Source of the DNA: Aptenodytes patagonicus
Lineage: Eukaryota > Chordata > Aves > Sphenisciformes > Spheniscidae
Length of the DNA: 64,000 nt
Assembly: GCF_965638725.1 (NCBI RefSeq)
Contig: NC_134949.1
Span: 108,172,586 to 108,236,585 of the forward strand
Direction of reading: 5' to 3'
Shown here: positions 27,704-38,100 of the stretch, in pieces
Layout of the letters: every line of letters starts with the position of its first letter
Position numbering within the stretch: position 1 is the stretch's first letter
Notes under the pieces: model-generated
What the model was told of the DNA's origin: nothing
Database searches by the model: none
The model's input: only the letters and a program-made list of their open reading frames with translations
Translations under genes and position numbers: made by a program

Positions 27704-28504
27704 CCCCCATCTCTTCTACCCAGGCTCTCACCTTCTGTGGTTTTCAGAGAGAAGCCATAGCCATTCTCCTCCTTCACTAGGTAGCAGAGCTGGGGTTGTG
27801 GAACTGCAGTGATTGCTCCATTGGCCATGGGCAGTGGGGACTGCTGCTCCTGCTGCTGTCCTGTTGATGCCTTTTGACCCAGCTCTTCCAAGTTCACTCC
27901 CTCCTTTTCTGCCTTTTGATAGGATGCATCATCCAGAACAAGAAGTACAACAGAATTCCCGCTGTTTTTGACAATCTCCACCACCTGCAGTGGACAAGGT
28001 GAAAGGGCAAGCAGGTGCTAGAGTGATTGACCTAAAAGCTCTCCCCAGGAAGGGTTGCACCATCTACTGTTTTTGTTCTCATCCCTCTGCTTATGCACTA
28101 TGGAGGCACCTCAAAGACATTTCATGCCCATGGTGGGTAATGAATGATGCAGGGAGATACTCAGAGCAGTTGACTCAGCTCTTGGATTTCCTAGCCGAAG
28201 ATGCCATAAAAACTGGAAGAGGAAGCTTCACATAGTGGCAGTGGGTCTGGGTAATGGGGGAGTGGTGTGGATCCCAGACTAAACAGAGATGTACCTGTGC
28301 ATGTTCCTCCTTGTGTACAAACACACCGTTAACCCTGAGGACTCTGTCTCCATCCTTCAAGCCAGCCTTTTCAGCTGGACTGTTCTTTTCCACGTTCCGG
28401 ATGAGATGGCCTGCTGTGTCTTTCTCAATACGCAGGTAGAATCCGTAGCTCTTTTGGGGTTTTTTGGTCACTTTACATTCTCGGGGCTGGAGAATAGAAG
28501 TCAT
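21709..28504 (-). CDS. PDZK1: PDZ domain-containing scaffold PDZK1 (NHERF3), complete, 8 coding exons
   Basis: Four-PDZ scaffold that tethers apical transporters (for example SLC and URAT-type carriers) and, in liver, the HDL receptor SR-BI. Coding exons in transcript order: 28504-28295, 27984-27732, 26693-26557, 25278-25083, 24815-24619, 24098-23904, 23094-22795 and 21786-21709. Introns are GT-AG, phases fit, and the product is 521 aa against 519 in human. Carboxylate-binding loops are visible: SYGFYL (PDZ1, near residue 20), GYGFSL (PDZ2, near 146), GYGFYL (PDZ3, near 254) and GFGFSL (PDZ4, near 382). The start [10 protein letters not shown] parallels human MTSTFNPREC. An acceptor (ctggtag|ag) lies two bases before the ATG, so a noncoding 5' exon lies further upstream. 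The serine-rich tail ends DDTKL, keeping a class I PDZ ligand where human has DTEM. The last exon is placed by its splice site, phase and tail similarity and is slightly less certain than the rest. Confidence 0.95.
27657..27703. repeat. Compound (TA)n(CA)n microsatellite in PDZK1 intron 2
   Basis: About 16 TA dinucleotides are followed by about 6 CA dinucleotides. On the transcribed (minus) strand this reads as (TG)n then (TA)n, starting only about 28 nt inside intron 2 after the donor of the second coding exon (27732). Such tracts are highly mutable, and UG repeats near donors can bind CELF or TDP-43 type proteins; any effect here is inference. Confidence 0.95.
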
Positions 28505-28506
28505 CT

Positions 28507-28900
28507 CTACCAGACAGGATGGAAAAGATATGCGTGAGTAAAAACAGTAAGCTTTCCTAGATACATTCCCTCTAAATACATGTTGAGACTGTTTGCTTCA
28601 GAATTCTTGGGGTTTTGTTTCCCTGGAAATCCAGCTGTGCAAAGTTGAAGCTAGTTAACAAGGTTAGGGAGAAGAAATCAATCCCTTCCCCCTCTCCCTC
28701 CTCACTTTTCTTGCCTCCCTATCTCAAATGAAGTTAAGCCAGATGCAGAACTGGAAGAAAGAAGTTGTCTGCCTGTGATAACATAGTGAAAATTGAGGTG
28801 AGGGTTTAATACCAGAATTAAGTCTTCCAGAAGAAAAATAACGGCAGCACAAAAATACTGGAACACTATAGGAAAGTTATGTGACAAAATGGGATTTCAC
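28507..28900. other. Upstream side of PDZK1, no exon recognised
   Basis: The sequence just upstream of the first coding exon should be intron leading to a noncoding first exon, because an acceptor abuts the start codon. I cannot place that exon or the promoter. No CpG island is present nearby, which would fit a tissue-restricted promoter. Confidence 0.4.
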
Positions 28901-29338
28901 AGAATTGCAGAATGGTCAAGGTTGGAAGGGACCTCTGGAGGTCATGTGTTCCAACCTCCCAGCTCAAGCAGGGCCACCTAGAGCCAGTTCCCCAGGACCA
29001 AGCCCAGACAGCTTTTGAGTATCTCCAAGGAGGGAGGCTCCACTACCTCTCTGGGCAACCTGTGCCAGTGCTCAGTCACTCTCATAGTAAAAAAGTGTCC
29101 TTACATTCAGATGGAGCCTCCTGTGTTTCAGTTTGTGCTCATTGACTCTTGTCCTGTCACTGGGCACCACTGAGAAGAGTCTGGCTCCATCTTCTTTGCA
29201 GCTTCCCTTCAGATATTTTTATACATTGATAAGTTTCCCCTGAGCCTTTGCTTCTCCAGGCTGAACAGTCCCAGCACTCTCAGCCTTTTGAATATCTCCA
29301 AGGGTGGAGACCCTACAACTTCTCTGGACAACCTATGC
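28900..29338 (-). mobile_element. CR1 LINE, reverse orientation, 3' part with an internal duplication
   Basis: From acagaattgcagaatggtca onward the plus strand is the reverse complement of the avian CR1 3' region (ggttggaagggacctctgga, tcaagcagggccaccta, ctgggcaacctgtgccagtg, ctggctccatcttctttgca). The motif tatctccaaggagggaggct at about 29020 recurs as tatctccaagggtggagacc at about 29293, followed again by ctctggacaacct. A second CR1 piece or an internal duplication therefore adjoins the first. The copy is 5'-truncated and noncoding. Confidence 0.85.
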
Positions 29339-30339
29339 AGATGGATGAACAGGGGGGATCAAGGAAGGACCTCATTGTCCTAACCAGGCTTTCCTGTTCT
29401 TAGTTATTTTAGCTAAACAAAATTAAGTTTCAGGAAAAGACATTGTAACTGGAGCGTTACTGTTAATGAGTGCAGGGTTTGCACTGGAGGGTGGAAAGCA
29501 AGGACTATAAAGGAACTAGGAAGACCCTTGTTTCCGCTTACAAAGCTTTTTTTTTCCTTCTAGCTGGGATCGCTATCTCTATGTCTCAGTTTTCATACAA
29601 AATGGTGCACTTGCTTTATTTCTGTGTCCTTTAGAAGTTGCTGGTAGGGTCGAAGTTCCTGGAGCTGTCCATGTTTTCCTCTGCCTCTGAATCCTAATTA
29701 AACACTGTTTGGTTCTGTTATGAAGAGGAGCTAACAGAGCTATTTCACTTTGGTATATCATTATATGCGAGACTTGGGTAAGGTATGAATGCAGGTATTA
29801 TGAGGTCTAACAAAAGCGTGGAATATTCAGGCATACTGACAATGTGAGTGTGCCATCAGGTAATCACTTGCAGGAGAGGCAATTTAACACTGCCTGGTCT
29901 GTGTGGAACAAAACAGAGCTGAGACAGTATGCTTATCTTGCAATTCTCACATGAATCCTGAAATGACCATAAAGCCTCAATTTGCTGTCTGACTAGAACT
30001 TTGTCTCCAGCCCTGATGACTTTAACAACGACATGAGATGTAATCAATATACAAATGTGATGTCGTGTGAGAAAGGAAAGAAATTGAATTTGGTTTAGAA
30101 ATGACAGGCTGCTGAAGTAACTGCAGCAGTTTGATTCAAATGATTTCTCAATGAATGTGTGACAACTGGAGGAGAATTTCCAGTCAGTGTCTCCAGGGTC
30201 CTGTGTTACTTCCCCAGAGAATTTGAGGCCAGGTGGTTAAAGAGTATACTGGGTGCTGGGGATTGCTACCAGATTGCTGTTAGGCAGTGACCTTTGTCCT
30301 CTGGAGGTTTTGGAGCAAATCCTCCTAGAAGCTGTGTCA
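29339..30339. other. Interval between two CR1 copies, nothing recognised
   Basis: No coding exon, RNA gene or repeat family could be identified. Small reading frames are short and unconserved in appearance. Confidence 0.5.
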
Positions 30340-31590
30340 AGGCACATATGCCAAGGACAGGAAGGTGTTTGGGATCAGACAGTATGGATTTACTGATTTT
30401 TATGATAGCTGATGAACCTGATAACTTTACATGATGAGTGGACTGGCTCTGTGACAGGCAGAGAGCAGCGGATGCTGTTCACCTCAATTTTTGCAATGAT
30501 TTTGATAGTCTCTAGTAGAGTCAGTGTAGCCAATTTGGTGACATATGTACTGGATAAGCAGACTACTAGATGATGCAGAAAATTGGCTGGGCCACTAGGT
30601 TCAGAGGGGTTTGATCAGTGGTATATAATCCAGCTGTTGGCTGGTTATTAGTGGCATTCTTTAGAGTTGGTACTGGGACTGATACTGTTTAACATCTTTA
30701 CAATACAGACAGCGTATGTATTGTACATTACATATGTAATGTACATATTCTCAACAAGCTGGTAGATGGTACCAAATTGAGGGGGAGCAGTCAATAGGCT
30801 GGAGGTTAGGGTTGCTATTTAGAGGGACCTCAGCAGGCTGGAGAAATGGGCTGACAGGAATCTCATGAAGTTCAACAAAGAAAAGTGAAAAAAAATCTGT
30901 ATCTAGACCATGCACAGCAATACAGGCTGACTGCTGGCTGGCCAGAAGGCGGTGTTGCTGGACAGCACTCAAATGCCCAAGTTGAACATGAGTCAGGTGT
31001 ACCTTTGCAGTGAAGAAGGTCAACTGTATACTGGGTGGTATCAGAATGTAGCCAGCAGGTCAATGGAAGGGATTGTTCCCCTCTCTTTGGCACTTGTGAG
31101 ACCACATGCGAGTACTGTCTCCAGTTTTGAGCTCCCCAAGTAATTGACATATTGGAGCCTTTCTACTGAGGTGATTTAGGTTTTGGAGCACATAATGTTT
31201 AAGGAGGCTGAGAGAGCTGCGTTCATTCAGTCTTGGGAAGAAAGGGAAGATCTCATTGATGTCTTCAACTGCCTAACTAGATTGTGTAGGGAACACAGAG
31301 CCAGACTCTTCTTGGAAGTTAACAGTGGTGGGATGAGAGGCAACAGACACAGGCTGCAGCAAGGGAAATTCCAATTAGACAGCCATAAGGACAGCTTTTC
31401 ATCTTGGGGGTTGTCAGATACTGGAACAGGTGCCCAGAGAGGCTGTGGAATCTCCATCCTGGGAGATACTTACCTGGATGGGGCCCTGAGCAACCTGACC
31501 TAAGTTGGCCCTGTTTTGTATGGGGCATTGGACCAGGCGACCTCCAGAAGTCCCTTCCAACCTGAACTATTCTATGCTTTTATGATGTAA
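30340..31590 (+). mobile_element. CR1 LINE, plus orientation, end of ORF2 and 3' UTR
   Basis: The sequence follows the avian CR1 order: a reverse-transcriptase-derived stretch (aacctgataactttacatga, gagcagcggatgctgttcac, ggtactgggactgatactgt, gaaatgggctgacaggaatc), then the 3' tail (actggaacaggtgcccagag, gggccctgagcaacctgacc, cccttccaacctgaactatt) ending at tctatgctttta. The copy is about 1.25 kb and 5'-truncated. It carries many substitutions, indels and stops across its ORF2 portion, so it is an old inactive copy. A perfect 24-bp palindrome at 30722-30745 takes the place of consensus sequence inside it. Confidence 0.85.
30722..30745. repeat. Perfect 24-bp palindrome inside the CR1 copy
   Basis: The half-site tgtacattacat is followed directly by its exact reverse complement, with no spacer. 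It lies where the CR1 consensus would have unrelated ORF2 sequence, so it was gained after insertion. Confidence 0.95.
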
Positions 31591-33000
31591 TGAAACTGTG
31601 GTTTGGGTGATGCATATCATTAGCAGGAATACTATGTACTGAAAGTAAGCAATAGTTGTGACCAGGGAACAACTCCAAAGATAGTTGTCTTAGGAACTCC
31701 TGCCCAAGATGCATGACGATAGAACAGCAAGACAAATGAAGACAACTTCCTCCAGTTGGAAAGTCCAGGTAATTAGCAAACTTGGTATGTATTTTACTGG
31801 AAAGATTTTTTTTTTTTTCCTGCCTCTCTCTACTGACAGAAGTCTGTCAAAAGGCCAAAGTTGTGTTGCAGAGATTAGCCATTAATCACAGCCTAATAAA
31901 TACTAAGAAAATTCATGTTTGTTTGTAAAGATTTCTTTGCAACTCCGTGGTTTTTCTTCTCTTTATATCACCTGTGTGACTAATGTATGTGGGAAATGGC
32001 CTTTTTTTTCTTTTCCTTTTTTTAGAAGTAGCTGGCAGTCAGATCCTTCCATGATAGCAGCCTACTGCAAAACCACCTCTGTGGCTACCCATGCTACAGA
32101 CTGTTTGCTATTGAAGCTGAAAGTGCATTGTTGAGGTTAGCTGGGCAGCATATAGAACAGTATGGTTGTATGGTGGGGGTTTGGCACAGATGTCACTGAA
32201 GCTGGAGAATATGGAGAATTTCAGCATGCAGGGATGGGGGCCTGCAGATCATGATTCACTTGTTCCCCTTGGTCAGGTGCCTTGTACTTTTTTGAGTCTC
32301 TGTGTAGTTGCACTGGGACTAACTCCATATAGGGATGGACTGCCCTATTATTTGGACCTTGTTTGGAACCCATCGGACTGTATTGCTCGCAACTACAACT
32401 CAGAGCAGTTTTTCTTGACAAACACTGGGAATCTGTGCTAATTCCTGAAGTTAACATGCAAAACCAGTGGTACACAAAGCTGAAGAAACAGTAGGTTTTA
32501 ATGGAGATTATTTCATCATATTTAGAAATGGAGGGAAGGTTACAGTGCACTGCATACTACTCCTTTTAATCCATGAAAGCTTTACATGCAAAATTACCGG
32601 GATCGTAAAAAGGAGTTTCCTAAGGAAAGAGGGATTAGCAAAAAAGGAATTTCTTACCTGTATGTCTGTGTGGAGCAGCCTTCACAGGAATTCTCTTTTG
32701 CTGCCCCTCCTGCAGCTGTACCTATAAGTAAGGCTGGACTTTGATTGGGCAAAGGTTGATTTAAAAGATGATTTATTTAACCAAGTTTTACTGAATATGT
32801 TCAACACCTTGATAAGCTGCCTCGTCCTTGCCTGCAGAAGTGCTACTCACATGCATTTCTCAGCAGCTTTGAATTTTGTTCTACTGATAATTATACTCAA
32901 AAACTCAGTGAAGGAGGTCATCCGAGGCAAGCCTGATCTTTGCTCTAGGCAAGAGCCTTCTCCAGCTATAAGAAATGCCTTAAAGGGAGCAGGTTTGGAT
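31591..33000. other. Interval between CR1 and the retroviral fossil block
   Basis: Contains a poly-T run near 31808-31819 and T-rich stretches near 32010-32030. No exon or known repeat is recognised. The reading frame at 32467-32727 has no recognisable domain. Confidence 0.5.
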
Positions 33001-33290
33001 TGTGGTGGATTGACCTGGGCCAGCAGCATTTGACTGCAGATCAAGAGGTTACCAGTTCAAATCTGTGCGCCCCGTGTTGGATGCCAAAAAAAGGACTGTG
33101 ATGGGTTAATCTTGGCCAGCAGCCAGATGGCCACTGAGCCGCTCTCACTCCCCTCCTCTACAGGACAGGGGGAGAAAATAGGATGAAAAAGCGTGAAGAA
33201 GTCAAGATAAGGACAGTAACTAGGAGAGATACAATGAAAAAATGGGCTTGTGATTGAGGGGTGGCCCTGACTGTTGAGGCCATCACACAT
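33001..33290 (-). mobile_element. Reverse-oriented LTR terminus (fossil) with a repeated end
   Basis: An LTR end written on the minus strand is visible on the plus strand as tgtgatgggttaatcttggc at 33097, followed by gccgctctcactcccctcct and gggggagaaaataggatga. This parallels the LTR at 63393. A second, shorter copy of the same terminus (tgtggtggattgacctgggc, 33001-33026) precedes it as a direct repeat. Between the two lie a tRNA-Cys-like piece and a short segment resembling a primer-binding-site region. The LTR fades out by about 33250-33290, so it is a truncated remnant, old and broken. Class is uncertain; the termini resemble avian ERV-L type LTRs. Confidence 0.6.
33026..33073 (+). pseudogene. 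tRNA-Cys(GCA)-like fragment captured between LTR ends
   Basis: The plus strand reads gcatttgactgcagatcaag then aggttaccagttcaaatctg, close to vertebrate tRNA-Cys from the end of the D arm onward. The anticodon loop ctgcaga gives anticodon GCA, with the stem tttga/tcaag. The T loop ttcaaat is kept, but the T stem no longer pairs fully. The 5' acceptor strand and D arm are not recognisable; that space is the LTR terminus. The piece is therefore not an intact tRNA gene. It was probably copied from tRNA primer or a tRNA transcript during retroelement replication. Confidence 0.7.
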
Positions 33291-34538
33291 GTGAAACATG
33301 CACTGCAATCAAGTGACCCATGTGAGTAAAGTCTCCCTGGAATAGAGGGAGGGAGGTGGCTGGGATATCAGTATGGTGAGGCCTGGCAAATCGGCTACAC
33401 TGGACCACTGCTCTGAACCTGCCAAGGCAAGTGCTATGTGTTTACCATGGTGGAAGTGTCTACTGGGTGACTGGAGACATACCCCGTAAACCATGCCGTT
33501 GCTTAAAATGCCATCCTGAGCCTTGAAAGTCAAGTTCTGTGTCATGGTACCCCAGAAAGAATCGAGTCAGGCAGTGCCACTCATTTCTGAAATAAACTCG
33601 TACACTCCTGGGCCAAGAAACATGGCATTGATTTGGTGCATCATGTACCCTATCACTCACAAGCCTCTGGAAAGACTGAACGATACAATGGACTGTTAAA
33701 GACTATGCTGAGAGCAATGGGTGCTGGGGAATGGAAGCAGTGGGACGTAAATTTAGCAGAAGCCACTTGGCTGGTTAACACCAGATAATCTACTGACTGC
33801 CCTGGTTCTGCCCAAACAAAGCCCCCACATACTGTGGGACGAGATGAGGTCCTCGTAGTACATACAGGTGAGTGGCTGGGAAAGGCAGTGTGAGTTGCTC
33901 TCCCTTGGGAAAAGAAAAGCCCATTTGTGGGATTGTCTTTGCTCAAGGACCCAGGGGCGCTTGGTGGGTGGTGCAGAAGGAAGTGGAAATCTGGAGTGTA
34001 CCTCAAGGAGATTTATCCCTGGGCGAAAATAATCCATGATTTGACTTGTATGATATGGGAAGTAATACAGCAGAAATCACCTGAACCAACAGAGAATGAG
34101 CCCCACAAGGAACCATGTGAGTGCAGCACTGACCCAGCCCAAGCGGTCTTGGTGCTCAACAGTCCAACACGCTGCTTCTCCTGTCCTGAGTGATCTCCTT
34201 GACAGATAGGACCAAAGTCATCGACTGTTCTTATGGACATTTGGGGGAGGGGGAGCATGGAATGGGGGGATAACATCTGTATATATGTCAAGGGACAAGG
34301 TATAGTGGTTAATGAGGATGTATAAACCTGACTATTGGATGTAAAGATGGTTTAAGTATGTAGTATAAATTGTAAGTGTTGCTAAGAAGGAATTTCAGGA
34401 ATGAGAAACATAGAATGAAAAGGTTTGAGTAGGGTATAGAAATTAAACAATGTATGAATGGGACAGAGGATACTTAGTTGTATCAGATAATGTGTGACCT
34501 GAGCATGATGTGAATGGTGTGGAATAAGGCGTTGAGAT
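33291..34538 (+). mobile_element. Broken ERV-L-like internal region (pol integrase remnant)
   Basis: Sequence in the plus orientation between about 33380 and 34060 resembles the integrase end of a vertebrate ERV-L-type pol gene, with its catalytic-core and C-terminal-domain regions recognisable in order. No gag, protease or env is visible. The 5' part of the element is missing. The remnant is an old, clearly broken fossil with several interruptions. Downstream sequence up to 34538 leads into a 3' LTR in the same orientation, so both belong to one element. Confidence 0.6.
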
Positions 34539-35121
34539 TGTACTGGGTCTGGCTGGGATGGAGTTAACTTTCTTCGTGGCAGCCCGGATGGTGCTGTGCT
34601 TTGCATTTGTGGCTAAGACAGTGTTGATAACACACCACTTTTTTGGCTGTTGTTGAACAGTGTTTGCTTTCTCTCAAGGTTTTCTCTCCCCCATGCCCTC
34701 CCAAGCAAGTAGGCTGGGGATGAGCAAGAGGTTGGGAGGGGACAGAGCCAAGATGGCCGACCCGAACTGACCAAAGGGATATTCCATACCACTTGATGTC
34801 AAGCTCAGCATTAAAAGCTCAGTGAAAGGAGGAGGAAGGGCAGGTGTTTGTGGTTATGGCGGTCTTCCCAAGCAACTGTTGTACATGTTGAGGTGCTGCT
34901 TCCCATGAAGTAGCTAAAGATCTGCCTGCTGATGGGAAGTAGTGAACGAATTCCCGTTTTTCTTTGCTTGCATGCGCAGCTTTCCTTTCCCTATCAAACT
35001 GTCATTATCTCAATCCATGAGTCTTCTTGTCTTCCTTTTATTTTTTCCCCTTCCTGCAGGAGAGGAATGAGAGGGAGTCAGGGTGGGTGTTTGGCTGTTG
35101 GTTGGGGGTCAACCCACCGCA
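34539..35121 (+). mobile_element. 3' LTR of the ERV-L-like fossil
   Basis: An LTR of about 583 bp begins tgtactgggtctggctggga and ends gggtcaacccaccgca, with TG...CA termini. Its order matches an avian LTR family I recognise: ttaactttcttcgtggcagc, gataacacaccac, aactgaccaaagggatattc, the tail-end ctatcaaactgtcattatct, and the final inverted terminus. No matching 5' LTR in the same orientation lies within the window. Divergence suggests an old insertion. Confidence 0.75.
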
Positions 35122-38100
35122 AGGGCATATCTTATCCACTGGCCATAAGCATGTGCAGGATATTCTTATAGACACGGACTGAACTGATGGTGTTTCTAAT
35201 GAGGTGGTGAAGCCTCCAAATTTGAGATCTTGGTATACCAGGATACTTAATGAATTGACCGTGTGAAGTTCTTGTTAAAAAATATCATTCAATTTTAGAA
35301 AGCTTTAAGATGACTTATTTCCCTCATTAACTTGCTGTGGAATTAGATTATTCGAAATAATACCTGTGTTTTCCTTGGCTGCCTGCTCCCACTATTTAAT
35401 TCAAAGGAAAGGTAATAGAAATAAGCATAACCTAAATGTGCTGCAACAGAAGAGTCATCAATGTTATAAAAGCCTTACTGTAATCCACTTACTCTAAGTG
35501 GATTTGCAAGCCTGTTGTGACTAGGAGTTGTTCCTCTTTGTATAACATACAATCTAAAAACCTAAGTACGTGAGCCCCAATGTTGTAAGCACCAGAGACG
35601 TCAGCCCTGCCCCATTCTCTGCTTGCAATCTTTCGGACAAGTAAGACAAAGACTGGATTGAGGACGGACATAGAGAAAGGGAATCACAGCAGCTCATAGT
35701 TTTGCAGCTAAGCACAGTACAGATGGGAACACATACAAGGATCTCAGGTCAGCATACAAGAAAACAACACAGCATTTGAAGCAAGATGTACTTTTTTATT
35801 GTAGTGCCACTGTGATAGTCACTTGAGGTCATTTTGGGTCCAGACAAGATTTTTCAAGAATCAGGTGCTACACAAATGTAAAATGCTAGCGAAACATAGA
35901 AACATTCTGTGTTTCTCGAAGGGAAAATATGGAGATGTTCCAAATGGGAAGGAGGTGGAGGCTGTGCAGTAGTTTCAAAAGGCTTTGAAAAGAAACTTGA
36001 GGGAGAAAGGTCTAGCAGTCAACAGACTACTTAAGCTTCTGGCGTAGTGAATTATGAAACGTTAGTAAATACGAATGGTGAGGGGAAGGTTCTTTGAGTT
36101 GAGGCTGGTGGTTATCCCTAGGGCCATGACAGGAGGTTGAATGGGATGCTGATGACTACGTGCAAGGAGGATGTATCTCCATGTGTGCTCAAGAACAGGA
36201 CCCTGCATGTCTTAGAGCTGATCTTTGCATCTGTGGGGCTGAGGTGTAAATTGTATGGAAGGTATACTAATGCATCCAATGCTGACAAGCCCTTGAGGGC
36301 AAAAATTCTCCTACCCTTCCACCACTAGAATGAAAATTATTTAAGAACGGATCAGAGTAAAGGCAGCTTGCAAAATCTCCTCTTCTGGTTCTTGAGCCTT
36401 TTGGAAGCGTGTTCTCAAGCATATTCATACAGCTACAAAAATGAGGAACCTAACTTAAAAAAAAAAAAAAAGAAAGAGAGATTTTACCTTTTAACACTTT
36501 GGGAAAAGTGATAAAACCTGGGAGAAGTTATAAAACCTGGGAAAACCTCTGAATTCACAGTATTCTTATATTGCAGGAGTTGGCCACAGTGACTTAGGTG
36601 GTGTGGTTCTGTTAGCACAGGGACTAGACTTAGGGGGGGTCTGCTTTCTCCAAGGTATGTCCGTTTTCATCTATAAGCTGGTTGTAGAAATATAAGGACC
36701 TTGTTCCTATCCTCATTGCATTCTCCCGTGGGTTAACATTTACAAAATATTTTCAGTCATTCTTTTTGCCAAAGCTTTTCTGATGTTTGGTTAGAAGAAA
36801 CTCTGAGATACTTACCTGTGTTACCAAAAATTATCAGAAATAAGCATTTTCTAGTAGTTGTAAGTGATCACAGGCTTTCCTCAGCGTGTTGGTAAATGGA
36901 GAGAAGCACCTGTGTTCTTAACTTCGGTACTTGCTAGGATCTCTGGCTCTAGTAAATTCACAGGTTTTGGTAAGCCCTAGCCTCCTTCCCCCAAAGCAAA
37001 AACTTCTCAATTTCTAGTGCTTCCAGCAGGCCACCTGGAACACCACCACTGACTGTAGAGGTGTTTTAGTCTTGTCTGTCTGAGGCACCTTATTTTGATC
37101 CTCTGGAAGGCTTTCAAAGAAGTTGACTTGAGCACATAGCAGTAACAGAAAGTGCCTCAGCATCCTTGTCCACACGTTCTTCGTAACAACCTGAAGAGTT
37201 GCCTAACTTCAAGGAAGGGTGAATGTGTCCTCTGCTGGCAAATGGGCAATGGTGACAGTAAAGGTAATGGTATTTTTCCTACTTAGCATTTGAAATAAGG
37301 TGAGAGCTGTGCTGCACACTTTCTAGTAGCCTGAAACTGGGGGTACATGTGGCTTTTTCCAGAGCCTCACATTGCTGGTGGAATGCTGGCGAGTGGAGAG
37401 AGCCAAACCTGGTGCAGTTGGTATTGCGCCAGGGCATAGTTTCAGTAAGTGCTATTTGCCAAAGTCTCGCTCTTTGCCAGGAAATATGTGGCCCAGGTCA
37501 CTTCCTGGCCCTGTTTTGGACACAGACATGAGGAGAGCATGTGCCCCTTGGTGCCAGGATGTTGGCCCTCATTTAACTTACTTATTCACATCTGAAGAGT
37601 TTATAAAGATTTATGTCTGAGTCTTGGTTTTTTTCTTTTTTAAAAAAGAGAAAAAAAAGATGTAGCTAGCCTCTGGATTACTTTACTTTTTTTTTATAAG
37701 CAGTTTTGTTTTGGTTTTTTTTTAAATTGTGACTCACCAAGGTAGCATTAAGAGATGTGAAGAAACTGCTTTCATGGCCGTTCCGCTGGATGAGAGGAGT
37801 AGAAAACAGAGCTGTTAATGAAAGATTAGTGAAGCAGATCTTTAATGTTTATAATGCAAGCGTAAAGTTACAAAGATCGGTTGACTAAAAGGTGCCTTTT
37901 GTTATTAACACAGTTATACAAGGCGTCCAACCATAAATTTGAATGAATACAGTTCATATGTTTGGTTCTGAAAATAAAGTTGTGCTCAAATGATATTTAT
38001 CACTGCCAGCACTGTTCTATCGACAAAAGGTTTATGTGGATATTTTGCTGTAAAAATATTCCCTCTCTTAAATCTTCATGATGGTGACTATACCGATCAC

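Noticed and set aside
33001-33073. An intact tRNA-Cys gene
   Set aside because: Only the part from the end of the D arm onward matches; the acceptor 5' strand and D arm are replaced by an LTR end and the T stem no longer pairs. It cannot fold as a full tRNA.
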